From assembly GCA_036873755.1 (NCBI GenBank), contig JAVTVY010051535.1, positions 124,001 through 188,000 on the forward strand: a stretch of 64,000 nucleotides of DNA. Reading direction: 5' to 3'. The translations under genes and the position numbers were made by a program. Source of the stretch: Hanleya hanleyi (Eukaryota > Mollusca > Polyplacophora > Lepidopleurida > Hanleyidae). Positions 1 to 10,939 of the stretch are shown piece by piece (within the stretch, counting starts at the first letter, position 1; each line of letters starts with the position of its first letter). The notes under the pieces were generated by a model. It saw only the letters and a list, made by a program, of their open reading frames with translations. It was not told where the DNA came from and made no database searches.

Positions 1-126
1 TCACGTTCTTGCCAAAAATCAAGGTTCTAATATCAACGGTTCTCCTTATTTTGCCGACGAAAGGATTCGGATATACTCACTGACTACCGGACAATTTGCA
101 AATGGTAGCCCCTACTTCGTAGGAAT
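1..126 (+). repeat. Short interspersed repeat family M1, truncated by window edge
   Basis: This segment matches the 3' halves of the copies at 36503-37050 and 51235-51544, sharing blocks such as GTTCTCCTTATTTTGCCGA and ACAATTTGCAAATG. It ends in CCCTACTTCGTAGG, the reverse complement of CCTACGAAGTAGGG near the left end of the 36503 copy, so the family has inverted terminal blocks like a MITE. The left half lies outside the window. No protein is encoded. Confidence 0.7.
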
Positions 127-1806
127 AAAGTAATTTTATTAAAATTCTAATATCTTTACTGGGGACAAATTTATTTATTTGGAATCCTTGAGAATGACTC
201 TTTCAACAAATGTATACATTGTCACGAGGTATAATTATATACATTACTATGAGGCATATTTTTAGCGGCTTAAAGATAAATTCCAGAGTAACCTTAATTA
301 GGTTATGTGATACCAAGCGGGACGGAACAGTCGAAACTCTTGAACGCCTATGGCATCACCCACTGGAATATCTGAGTTCAAGCATCATACTAACGAGACC
401 TTATCTGGCAGCTCTCCAGACACTTCTCAGGTGACGACACGCAAATCTCATCGGGGTATTAAAGCCAATTGGTCTCTGAATTTACAACATGATTTCAGTG
501 AAGTATTAAGAAGTGGTTGGAACGGAAAGACGATTATTCGAAGCCATTACACTTAAAACACGCATCGACTAAAAAAAATAGGCATGATGGCAATTTGGAT
601 ATTTTGGGATTATCATATTTGAAGAAAAGGTTAAATGAAACCATATTCTTATCATATCAGCCAGACAACAAGATAAGCCCATTTACTCACCGCATCACTA
701 CATCGAAATGGTTCTTTCTTGCCTTTATGGTAAAAGGAATTCTTTGTTGGGATTATTCTCCGACTGAATCCAAAATCTTCACCACAAAGCATACAACACA
801 TTGCATAACTATCGGGCAAATTTATTTCTGAATAGACCATTTACCACTTGACCGAGGCTTCACCCGGCATGTATAACCATGGCTGATTTTAAAAAATGTG
901 GATAATTAGAAAACGGCTGGAAAGCAATTTTAAATATTTGGTACAAAAAAAATACTAGGTTTGACATCAACATCTAACCAACGTGTTTGCTCATTCTCTG
1001 TTACCTCTGTTACACAGAAGCTCTTAAAGGTAATACATGCCAGGAGAAGATCACCAGTTCAGTGTGCACTGACTCTCTCCACACCGTGCGCGCTGGTCTT
1101 CAATCAGCGAGGCACAGACCAATGAATTATTGGTAATGTTGTCAATAATCGATATTTCTCTCGAAGAACGGTGGTTGAATGAACTACTAGTATGTCACCA
1201 GCTCAAATAATTCCAGTACGTCTTGAAATGGAATACATAACTCTACACTAGACCAGTCTCATCACCATTCAGATGTCAAACCTCATTATGCCTGAGATGT
1301 CATTGGACTGACGTTTGTTTAATATAGAATATGATCTGCTGACTTTTGCGAAATCTTGGACGTAGCCTTCCATCCTGTACCCCGATACACACTCCGAGCA
1401 CTATCACACGCACAGTTTTCTGGCAGAGCCCGCCCAGTTCTCAAGAACGTTATTAGGGAAGTCGTGGGGCGCGAAGGACTCCATATCTGCGCCCCATTGC
1501 ATATTATTTTCCTATGTTGGACATCACAGTGCTGGGCTCTCTAAAGCAAACATAGGAACCGGCCCCCCCCCCCCTCCCGCCCTCTCCCCTTTCAACAAAT
1601 TCTGACGACGCCCATGGTTCTCCGTGTTTTTTTGTTTTTCTGGACGGCTTTGTGCGTACGAATGGGTACAAACGCAAAGGAATCATTCACGCGAATGAAA
1701 GTACAATGAATACATATTTACGGGTATAACCTGACTAAAAACAGCCCGGCGAACTTGTACATAGTCGGTTCTTTTTTGCTGTCTCCTTGTTATTTATTTA
1801 TTCTTA
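127..1806. other. Intergenic stretch, no gene recognised
   Basis: Open frames here are short (under about 105 codons), overlap on both strands and show no family motif. There is a cytosine run near 1562-1574 followed by a C/T-rich stretch. Nothing else supportable was seen. Confidence 0.6.
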
Positions 1807-1810
1807 CATA

Positions 1811-1980
1811 TGTAAACTCGGGGTTTCTACGCCGGTCGAGAGATGACTCGAAAGATGAGTTCTATTTACAAATGTACACCATTTATTCACAATATGTACA
1901 GGCGTTGGGGAGAACGATGAATGCATACATAATATAGAGGGTAGCGGTTTCACGCTAAAACAAATAGAAACAAACTGAAT
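1811..1980 (-). repeat. 3' LTR of the gypsy element, distal part
   Basis: Near-identical to 12511-12680 in the other LTR. It starts TGTAAACTCGGGGTTTCTAC directly after the CATA duplication. It is cut off from its remainder (3854-4468) by the LINE insertion. Positions 1967-1980 form the left copy of the LINE target duplication. Confidence 0.9.
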
Positions 1981-3839
1981 TTTTTTTATTTTTTTTTATT
2001 TTTATTTTTATGAATATTTTTATTCATTTTCAATCTAATCCTCTTACACACATATATACACATTGTATGACAACAAAGAGCACTTAACAACGATTACATA
2101 CTAATTTTTTTCATTGTGAAAAATAAATATATATGTACATAATTATTAATATATTTCATCTCTTTATATTACAGTGGTACACGTTCCTAAAGCTCGTCTG
2201 TTGTGCGTTGTCATTGTGTTACTTTCCCTACCATTCCTCACACACTCCTCTCATATCAGCTCTCAACCTTCTGAAGTAATTTTCGAAAAGACACCATCTT
2301 TTGTTAAATTTATCCAATGTCTGTGTTGTACTTGCGATATATCGTTCTGCCTTGTAGTGACTTTCGAAATATTCATTAGAGCCTGTATATGAAGTTGTTT
2401 GGATTCGGTCTCCATGTTAATGATATATTTCTTAGTTAACAGCATAAGCGTGTTGAGGGCACATTGGTCTTTATCCCACCCCAATATTATTTTGTCTGAA
2501 GTAATGTGTCCCCTCAGCTTAGCCGATTTTAAAAGCCATTTTTCTAACTCCCCCCAAAGCATTTTTGCATTTGAACATTCTATTAATAGGTGTTCGAGGG
2601 TCTCAATATTATTTCCACAGTGTTCACATTTATCATCTTCGACATAGCCTATTTTGTGTAGAAAAGATTTAGTTGCCACTATTCGGTGTAAAATTTTATA
2701 TTGAATCTCTCGCAATGATGTACATTTGGTACAGTGGATAGTAGAAGAGTGTACTTTATCCCAGTGAATTTTGTTTTTCATATTAAGATATCCCTCCCAT
2801 TTTTCCATAGCCGTATCCGGATTCAGCAACTCAAAGTTCAAAATATCATAAAAGCCTCTACAGCCTTTCTCTTGCCTTGCCAGTGTTTGAAAATAAACAG
2901 TGAATATCGGAGATTGCTTTTGAATGTCACTGAATTGGTTTTTTATTTTATTTAGCCAGTCTGTTGGAATATTCTTAATAAGTCGGTTGTAATCGAGATA
3001 TGTTCCTCGTATGTCAAAATTCTTTTCTAATTCAGTGAAATTTAAAATATTTCCGTTCGAGTCTATTAAGTCCCTTATATATCTAATTCCCAACAAAATA
3101 TGTCGGCGTTTTAAAGTTTGAGTTGAACCAAATAGGCTCGTTAAACAAATCCATGACCTGTCTTTTTTTTATTTTCCTCTGAAGAATCCCCCTGGTTTCA
3201 GTGTATCTTTTCAAAATGGATTATTGATTTTCTTAATGATAATATTTGTATATTCTGCTCCCGGATTGCACAGCTTTTCATAACTCTCGGCATCGAATAA
3301 ATTTTTCCATTTTTGGTTTCTCAAGGTCCGACGTTGTATCCAGGAAATTTTCAGAGATTGGATGAATGGTATTAGATTGACCATTCTCAGCCCTCCAGAT
3401 TTGTAATCTCTTGTTATCACCGTCCTTTTATTCTGTGTGGGCCGTCGTTCCATAAAAACTTGTAGAGTAGGGAGTTGATATCTTTTATTACATTGTCCGG
3501 TGGATTAGGCAAGGCAAGAAAAAGGTGTATCAGCTTAGATAAGACAAGAGAATTGATAATAGTAATTTTCCCCAGCAGTGTCAGGTTTCGTAGTCTCCAT
3601 TTTTGTAATTCTCTCTTTAGATCGTTTACTTTAGCTAAATAATTGATTTTCCAGATATCATGGAATTTTACCGTGGAAAAATTAATACCCCAGTCAAGCA
3701 TAACCTTAAGTCCGTGCCAGATAACGAACCTATCCAAACTGCCTTTGTTTTCTCAACATTAATTTTAAGACCGGAGTGTTCATAAAAGACTTTAAGGCAG
3801 TTTAGAGCTTCCATGGGATTTTTCTGAACCATCAACCGT
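1981..3839 (-). mobile_element. 5'-truncated L1/Tx1-like LINE inserted in the 3' LTR
   Basis: The insertion is bounded by direct repeats GAAACAAACTGAAT at 1967-1980 and 3840-3853. The uninterrupted site is seen in the other LTR at 12667-12680, with one base different. Read on the minus strand it ends in an A-rich tail (complement of the T-rich run 1981-2013), as expected for target-primed reverse transcription. The coding remains start just downstream of where the RT YADD box should be, so the 5' end, endonuclease and most of the RT are missing. This is a dead fragment. Confidence 0.88.
2263..3838 (-). pseudogene. LINE ORF2 C-terminal remnant (RT thumb and zinc-binding tail)
   Basis: Three minus-strand pieces (about 3417-3838, 3211-3453, 2263-3096) belong to one former protein but lie in different frames. 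In order they show a post-YADD segment, the motif LTLLGKITIINSLVLSKL typical of the L1/Tx1-type RT thumb, a block ITRDYKSGGLRMVN, and a C-terminal zf-RVT-like cluster CEHCGNNIETLEHLLIEC (C-x2-C...H...C). The last stop is at 2263-2265. No catalytic RT residues remain. Clade assignment to L1/Tx1 rests on motif resemblance from memory. Confidence 0.8.
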
Positions 3840-3853
3840 GAAACAAACTGAAT

Positions 3854-4468
3854 TTAGTAAACAAGCCACCCGTAAACAAAATAGGAACAATCATGAAATA
3901 TTGCCATACTATATCTGGACACCCTACAGGTGTCTTGCCAGATTTAGAACAAATACACTTCATTCCATTTACTAGTACAAATAATCTTGCTGACTACATG
4001 TACACACTAGCAAGTTCAATTTAGTCTATTTCAGGCTGAATCTTACAATTCACTTTTTCTAATTAATTATGGCAGAAGATAGTTTCCAACACTAATCATA
4101 ACATCAATGAATATATATAAATGTAGACATACCTGACAAATGACGGTTCTCGACAAAATGCATGATAAAAATCTGGAGAGATGAAATGTGTCCTCCCTAA
4201 CTAAATGACCAACAACGACTGCACCTAAAACTAGTTCTGCAGGTAAAACATCATCTTCCCCAGTCTACAGGAAATCATGCTTGGACAGGTCTATTTTACA
4301 CTGGAAGAACACATTATGGCCCATCAGCACACAAAGCCCGATTCTCCATGCCAGCACAAACACCAACCATAGTACATTTCAATTTAGGAGGTGCCAACTC
4401 ACCTGTTATAACCTGGACAATTTACTTAGGCTCAGATAAACTGTAGTGACAGACTTTAGCCTATTACG
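3854..4468 (-). repeat. 3' LTR of the gypsy element, proximal part
   Basis: Matches 12681-12703 followed by 24864-25468 in the other LTR. Its uninterrupted reading through CACCCGTAAACAAAATAGG shows the pre-insertion state of the site where the 12-kb DNA transposon sits in the 5' LTR. Compared with the other copy it lacks about 14 bp (near 25321-25334), which accounts for most of the length difference. On the minus strand this is the start of the 3' LTR. Confidence 0.88.
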
Positions 4469-4482
4469 CACTTCCCCTCTCC
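4469..4482 (-). promoter_or_regulatory. Polypurine tract of the gypsy element
   Basis: Directly upstream (minus strand) of the 3' LTR start the sequence reads GGAGAGGGGAAGTG, 13 purines in 14. This is the expected position and composition of the primer for plus-strand DNA synthesis in LTR retrotransposons. It independently supports the minus-strand orientation of the element. Confidence 0.75.
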
Positions 4483-4605
4483 GGGAAAATGTTGTCCTCA
4501 ACATTTCACTTAGTTTTCTTACCATTATCTACCCTGCAAATACTAACTGGCGCCAAATAAGAAACATACATACAATTATGAAGGACTGTCAACAAAAATA
4601 ATAAA

Positions 4606-5020
4606 TCAACCATACTTAACGATTTCTGTCAGGGAGTTGAGAAGAGCTGAATTTGATGCGACACTCGGGTTCGTCCCAGCAGCGGCGAGAAGATATTCTG
4701 ACTTTATGGCCCAGGCAGGTTTAACAGAAACCGTACCCATGACTAGCTGTGGAAATTCATACACACCCGACGTCACCCAGCCCGGCTGTTGCCGACTCCG
4801 TAGTGATCTCCTGGGCAATGGAACAGGTGGCGTTTCCGCAACATCCGTCACCAATCGCTCAACTATGGGTGGCTCCGAAACAACATCAGTCGGATGCAAT
4901 GGGATAACTTGTCCAGCTCCCTCATTACCCGCATCAGCACCAGTATCCCCGTCCATCGGCTCCACCACCCTGGTCACGGGTATCTGGGAAGGATCCTCCC
5001 CATAGGCTTTCTCTTTCTCT
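4606..5020 (-). pseudogene. Gypsy pol C-terminal tail (separated fragment)
   Basis: Minus-strand open frame ending at 4606. It is rich in Pro, Glu and Asp and contains PLPRRSLRSRQQPGW, a basic RRSLRSR-type block usual near the C-terminus of Ty3/gypsy polyproteins. The rest of pol lies at 6844-9992. The two are separated by the plus-strand RT element at about 5020-6843. An open frame continues into the inserted element up to 5199, but the residues beyond about 5020 are not gypsy sequence. Confidence 0.65.
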
Positions 5021-6442
5021 GATGGGCTGGACCTCACCAAGAGCAAGGTCGTTGAAACAATCCGCCATATTGACAGAAGTACTCTTCCCCAAGCAAAACA
5101 AGTACTGAGAAACCTCAATTCGCAAGAAGTTCTAGCAAATCTCCAGAGTAAATTCGTCATAGTCCCAGCAGACAAAGCTGCGAATAATATAATATTCATA
5201 TGTAAATATTACTATTACCAGGTACTGGTTAAAGAATTGAGTGTAGACATAGCTTCATCAAATACGTCTACTTACTCCCAAACTGCATTTACTCTGGAAG
5301 ATTTATTTAACAATCGCAAAAAGTTTCTCAGGGAAAGAGGTATTTGTCTTCCAACCAATCATAACGACATACCAAAACTATACTGGACTCCCAAAATGCA
5401 TAAATCACCATACAAAGCTAGATTCATAGCTGGTTCTAGAAGCTGCACCACCAAGCTTCTTTCAACCCTATTGACGAGGGCCCTTATTTCTAAGAACTCT
5501 GGCGTTGAATGTATGTGGATATTGAAAAACTCAAAATGTCTTACGGAAGAACTTGATGTTAAAGGTCATATACCGTACAGACATGTATCCACATGGGATT
5601 TCTGGACTCTCTATACTACAATCCCTCATCAGGACCTTATTGACCGTCTAAGTTCATTAATAGTATCTGTGTTCAAGAAAACTGATCGTAGATATATTAA
5701 TGTCCGAAGCCATAAAGCATTCTTTAGCTCTACTACATACAAGAGATATCATTCATGGGATGTTTCTTTGTTTATAGAGTTGCTTGAATTTCTCATTAAA
5801 AATACCTATGTGAAATTTGGCAACACAATATATCAGCAGCATATAGGTATTCCAATGGGTACTAAATGTGCACCCCTGTTGGCTGACCTGTATCTGTTCT
5901 CTTATGAATATGACTATATGCAGGCGCTATCAAAAACTGATCCATTCAAAGCCCGTTCCTTCTCATTCACCAAACGCTATATAGACGATCTTCTCGCTGT
6001 GGATAATCGCTATATAAATGACGCAGTGAAGGATATATATCCACCTTCACTGGATTTGAAGGAAACTACAGACAGCCCTACAGGCACATCAAATTTTGAT
6101 CTATATCTCTATAAAAATGAAGCAGGCATTCTCTCTCGTCGACTTTATGACAAAAGAGATGATTACAATTTCGACATCGTAAACTATCCCTTTCTGGACA
6201 GTAATATTCCAGTGGAACCTGCATATGGCGTATACATATCTCGCTTAGTAGCATTTGCTAGATCCTGTGTTAAATGTGACGATTTTAATCAACGTCACAA
6301 AACACTGTTACAGAAATTTATAAAACAGGGCTATTCCACCAAACGCCTCCACTCAAAGTTTCTCAAAGTGGGCGATACATATCGCATGCTGATAGCAAAA
6401 TACGAACGTAGCGTACAAGTTCTATGGCGCTACGTTTCGTAA
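5021..6442 (+). pseudogene. Reverse transcriptase ORF, 5' truncated, YIDD type
   Basis: A single open frame without internal stops runs from about 5021 to the TAA at 6440-6442. It has no proper start and enters from gypsy sequence. In order: a KFVIVPADKAANNI block (about 5150-5190), RT palm motif A in WDFWTLYTTIPH, motif B in GIPMGTKCAPLLADLYLF, the catalytic KRYIDDLL box (about 5970-5993), then a conserved tail with RLYDKRDDYNFDIVNYPF and YGVYISRLVAFARSC. The frame ends without a GIY-YIG endonuclease. Multi-copy RT proteins of this type occur in many invertebrate genomes; I lean towards a Penelope-like relative without endonuclease, but that is inference. The intact palm suggests the youngest or best-preserved coding part of the nested cluster. 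Confidence 0.75.
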
Positions 6443-6843
6443 CTTGTGTCTAATTCCGTTTAACCCGGGGCTAGGGGCCGTATGAACCCATGTACTTTAA
6501 GATCCTCATGGTAATCATATGAACAGTCACAATCAAAGCGTGACTGAGATACATCATTCTTTAGATGACGACTTTGCAACGAATATTATGGATTAAGAAT
6601 ACTGATCAGCGATACGGATTTGATATTTTTGGAACATCATGATGTCTTGCCGGCATCATTGAAAACTGTTGACCGCTTCTCTCTTGCAGAAAACAAGCCT
6701 ATGTTTATGTATACTACGATTGTCTTTTTGAATTTGGTGCTAATACTGTTATATGGAATATGGAATAGGTCTTTGGATTATGGACGCGGACATTCTCTAA
6801 TGGACGACGGTTGAATTATGGATGACGGACTAAACGCTTGTAA
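6443..6843 (+). repeat. 3' untranslated region of the inserted RT element
   Basis: Noncoding tail after the RT stop. Positions about 6521-6555 match 26373-26407 in the same orientation, and about 6690-6843 match 26485-26682 in the opposite orientation. The same element family therefore occurs again about 20 kb away in a rearranged form. Loss of similarity just after CGCTTGTAATC marks the probable 3' end. Confidence 0.55.
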
Positions 6844-7585
6844 TCCGAAACTGGCCATGGACCATCAGCCAGTACATCTCTGCGAGCGCCATCATATCCT
6901 GATGGACCAATACTTCTGTCGGTTGACTCCTCACTTCTACCACCAGAAACTACAGGCGGCTCTGTTTCAATTACGGCAAAACCATATCGTCGACATCCTC
7001 AGATCCCACTTCCTCACAGGCTTCGGATTCCTCTATGCCATCTTCCACCAGGTCATCTCCGGCTACTGACCCTAGACCATCCGAAGGTCTATGTAATTCT
7101 ACCTCAGTGCCGTCGAGCTCATTACTGACCTTGGTATCAAGGTTACCCGGCGACAATGGGAACAACATATTCCTGTGAAGCGTCATTCTCCTCCCACCCC
7201 CTTTTGGGCACACCGTGGACACTAGAATAGAAGGATGCGGCTGGAGCTCGACCATGTATACAGGTCCTTCCCATTTGTCACTTAATTTATCATTACATTG
7301 AAGGTTTGTTTTTCTAACCAATACCTCCTCTCCAGGTCTGACCGAACTTCCTCGGACCTTCAAGTCATAACACTTTTTCTGTTGCTTTTGGGTCCGATCG
7401 CGAGCAGATGATGCCAGTTCAAATGCGCTCTTCATGTGTTTCTGTAAGTTGGCAACATATTCTGAGTAGGTGTCTTCCTCACCAGTTGCCTCGTCCAGAC
7501 CAAACTGCACATCCATTGGTAACCTTGCCTCGCGACCAAACAACAGGGGGTGTGGTGAAAAACCAGTGACTGCATGCTTCGTACA
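6844..7585 (-). pseudogene. Gypsy integrase C-terminal region and pol tail
   Basis: The minus-strand frame 7621-6971 shows TGFSPHPLLFGREARLP, the conserved block just after the catalytic core of Ty3/gypsy integrases, then a coiled, basic region (YEYVANLQ-like to QKQQKKCYD), a GPY-like segment DKWEGPVYMVE and an acidic tail. A stop at 6971-6973 appears to be a later change: gypsy-like acidic coding continues in another frame (about 6844-6970) up to the RT-element insertion. The integrase catalytic core that should precede this piece is absent. Confidence 0.75.
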
Positions 7586-8860
7586 GGCAACGCTCACAAG
7601 ATGCGACCTTGCTCTTAACATCCTGGCCTAACCCTGGCCAATAAAAGCGAGACTGGACTAAGTCTAAAGTCTTATCCCTACCCAGATGGCCCATGTCGTC
7701 ATGCAAGGCATTCAGCACCTTCTGCCTACACTCCAAGCATCTATGTCCTGTGGCATCGAGTTTCGCTGATGTCAACACGTAGGGATTGTTGTCTGTACGA
7801 ACTTCGAATCGGTGTCCGTACAAGTAGTCGTGAAATTTCTTACACACGGCCCACTTTAGAGCCAAAAATTCACGCTTGTACGCAGAATAGTTTCGCTCAT
7901 ACTTGCTCAAACCCAGGGACGCATATGCAATTACATGCAACTGACCTTGATGCTCCTGGTAGAGAACGGTATCCAATCCGTCCAGACACGCATCGGTATG
8001 TTGAATGAATGGCTGATCATAATTGGCATAGGCCAAAACTTGGGCCGATGACAACAACTCCTTGATTTTATCAAACGCTACCTGCTGTGACTCACCCCAT
8101 TTTAAGGTCATCTTCCGCTTGTCAGAATACTCCTTGGCTTCCTTCACTCCGGGGTCATCTCCAAGCAAATCGAACAAAGGTCTCACCACTTTGGCGTAAT
8201 CCTTGACGAATCTTCTATAGAATCCTGTGAACCCGAGGAACTTTCTAACCTCTGCCACATTCCTCGATACCGGCCAGATATTAAGGGCTGCTGTCTTTTC
8301 CGGGTCATTTTCAACCCCCTTTTCGGAGATAATGTGCCCCAAGTACCGCACTTTGTCCTTGAAGAAATGACACTTCGAAGGTTTGAGTTTTAATTTAGCC
8401 TCTCGGAGACGTTGGAACACCAGTTTTAGCCGTCTGAGCTGCTCCTCCACAGTAGTGGAATAGACAACTATATCGTCCAAGTAGATTAGAAGAGCGTCTG
8501 GCTGAAAATCACCCATACTCTTCTCCATGAGGCGCTGAAACGTCGACGGAGCATTTGTGAGCCCAAAAGGGATGAAATTGCACTCAAATACACCCAACGG
8601 TCCAGCCGTAAATGCTGTTCGCTCCTTGTCAGATTCTTCCATCTCCACCTGCCAGTAGCCGGATTTCAAATCCAGACAACTAAACCAAGTCGCTCCTGCC
8701 AGCGAGTCCATAGTTTCTCCCATACGGGTTAAGTAGTACGCGTCTCGCACCGTGCGCTTGTTTATTTCTCTGAAGTCTATACATACCCTTAAAGAAGAAT
8801 TGTCCTTCTTACGAACCAAAACCAATGGAGAGGCCCACGGACTTTTCGATTCGAGAATAA
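7586..8860 (-). pseudogene. Gypsy pol: reverse transcriptase, RNase H, integrase zinc domain
   Basis: The longest intact pol piece. On the minus strand it shows the RT entry VRKKDNSSLRVCIDFR, motif A CLDLKSGYWQVEM, motif B FGLTNAPSTFQRLM, the catalytic box IYLDDIVVYS, the thumb/connection RKFLGFTGFYRRFV, and the RNase H region with HTDACLDGLDTVLYQE and RTDNNPYVL. It ends in the integrase HHCC zinc module (HDDMGHLG ... CERC). Right after CERC the expected D-D-E catalytic core, roughly 150 residues, is missing and the frame changes, with the junction near 7586. The protein would copy element RNA and integrate the DNA, but this copy cannot supply a working integrase. Confidence 0.9.
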
Positions 8861-9992
8861 TTCACGACGGTAACAGAAGGCTGAAGTTGACATAGGTTAG
8901 TGTTGGCAGGGATAGTTATCTCTCTATCGGAGACATTCCTCATCTCAAGCTCCACCTCAGACCTATACTTGCCAGACTGCAATTGTACCAGGCATGGAAC
9001 AACCATAAGACCACCAGGTAGAACCATATCCGCTGGCTCAGTCACCGCCACAACTGCTCGCTGAAAATTAACATGGGCCACAATACCAGTGACAATCTTC
9101 TTGATGTTCGCTGGCATAATAATGGATTCACCAGAACTGACCGCTCGCATCTCCTGTCCCATTGCCAGACTCTCAAAAGCAACTTCCCAGGACTATGTGG
9201 TGGCGTCATTCTAGTTGAAGGATCACCGTTCTTCTGGAACACAGCGTAACGCATATTGATGACATTAGTTCTAATCAGCAGTGGGACTTCCTGGTTGTAA
9301 AGTGTGTCAGGCACCATCAAAGCCAACACATCATACATACCGTCAACTCCATGAGCACTTTCAGGAAACTCCACACCAACTTCAATAAAGCCAAGACTGG
9401 CCACGCTTTTTATCTCCAACAGGTTGTCTAATGCTTTCGATGTGGTTTGAGAGAGGTTGTGTTCATAGAAACTATGACCAATGGTCGTTACCATAGACCC
9501 TGTGTCGATCAATGCCCGACAGGGCATTCCATCTATTACAACATCCGTCTCATTCGCCGCACCGACCAACCTGTCTAAAGTCACATTGGTAGTGTGACTG
9601 GAGAATTTAGCACCACCAGCTGCACCGGACGACCCTCGATTATGCGTCTTCCCCTTCTGGTACCATCCAGATTTCTTTGATTTATCTGGACAATTATAAA
9701 TGTAAGGGCTTGGATCCCCACAACCATAACATGTACCCTTTGGGAAAGATGGTGGTTTGTTACAACGACTCTGACTGGCCTGCTCCGAAGTAGACAGCCG
9801 ATCCTGTGCCTGTTCCAACTTTTGGATTCTTCCATCCAAAGTTCGCAACTGGCCTATTAACTGGTCTAATTTCTGATGTACAAGGAAATCAGAGCAAGAT
9901 AACTGCTGAATGCATTTTGGAGTTCCGCCTTTTGCTTCAGTGGGCTTCATTTCCGTCTGTTCATGCTCCACAGCCCTGACGGCTACCAACAA
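8809..9992 (-). pseudogene. Gypsy nucleocapsid zinc knuckle and retropepsin region
   Basis: Minus-strand pieces in two frames (9042-9992 and 8809-9162). They hold a coiled segment, a zinc knuckle-like CYGCG...C whose usual His appears to be Tyr, then an aspartic protease core: VVIDGMPCRALIDTGS (catalytic DTGS) followed by VTTIGHSF. After a frameshift near 9160 a linker with IIMPAN and EITIPANTNL leads towards RT, as in gypsy elements with a long protease-RT spacer. A further frame change near 8850 joins it to the RT piece. Confidence 0.8.
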
Positions 9993-10019
9993 TTCATTGT
10001 AGGCGAACCCGGATTCAAA

Positions 10020-10939
10020 TCAATGGCGTATGGCCGATTTTACGCGCTCTAAAAACAAACCGCTCCAAAATTTCGTTCGCAACATTTCCTTCGAAGCACT
10101 TAAGGACAGAGAATCCCTTCCCATAGCCCTTTTCAAGATATCCTCCAACCTACAACCCCACATGGCTACAGTCCCCGTTTTCTTCTTTCTGGTCATGTAA
10201 AAATCCTCCAACAACTGTTCCATGGACACTGCAACACCGAAAACCGCATCAAACTTCTCCAAAATTCCCTGAATATTAACGCCACTGCCTAAATTCAACA
10301 AAATATCTGCAGCCATACCCTTTAGAGACCTTCTTACCGTTTGTAACACTGAAGAACTGATATGGGCAGGGTGGCCAAACACTGCAATTCATATTTCCAG
10401 AGAGCGTAGTTGGCATCTCCTTTCCCTGTGTCACCTGAAAAGAATGGCAATCTGGGGGTATCTATACCTACATAGCCAGTACCTGTACTTCTCGGCTGAT
10501 CAGGAACTGAGGAATCTGACCCATGTGTGCTAGTGGACGTATTAGCATAGTTTGACTTTAGGCGAGCACCCTGTAAAACTTGCATAATTTCCTCTTTTTG
10601 TTCTACACTAAGACCATTAAGCAGTTTTATTATATGTTCAGAACCCCCACACGCTTCAACAGGCCCCGCTCCATCAAGCTTATACGACTTTAGCAGCTTC
10701 ATGGTTATCTTATTCTCTTCAAACAACTTACCACTATACTGCTTTGTAGCTTGATTTGCATCTTCTATGGTATCATAACCTAAAACTACACCATTATCGA
10801 GAATTGATACTGTCGGTCGCAGCCCACCCTTACCAAAATAGTTTATCAACTCTTGTTCGGTTACAGAAGATGACAAGCCAGCAACAGCCACTTTAGCAGT
10901 ATCTATGACGAGTAGACAAGTATGTCTAACAAGAAACAA
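10020..10939 (-). pseudogene. Gypsy gag, PNMA-like, with N-terminal RRM-like domain
   Basis: Two minus-strand frames (10939-10334 and 10382-10020) belong together, with a frameshift near 10382. The N-terminal part (DTAKVAVAGLSSSVTEQELI ... VLGYDTIEDANQA) has the layout of an RRM-like fold, as in vertebrate PNMA proteins. Then comes PRLPFFSGDTGKG, resembling the PNMA/Arc-type capsid entry, and a helical capsid region with SVLQTVRRSLKGMAADILL, EILEKFDAVFG-like and MWGCRLEDILKRA motifs. The capsid would package element RNA. No ATG opens the upstream frame, so the start is unresolved. A further frame change near 10010 separates it from the zinc-knuckle region. Confidence 0.8.

Larger units (their letters stand above)
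5020..6843 (+). mobile_element. RT-bearing non-LTR retroelement inserted in gypsy pol (Penelope-like or unclassified)
   Basis: This plus-strand insertion interrupts the gypsy pol tail. The right end near 6843 is inferred from loss of similarity to a second copy of its 3' region at 26370-26692 (about 6690-6843 corresponds to 26485-26682 inverted). The left end near 5020 is where gypsy tail coding gives way to RT coding. The coding part starts mid-protein, so the element is 5' truncated. No target duplication or poly(A) could be fixed. Family placement is uncertain. Confidence 0.65.
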
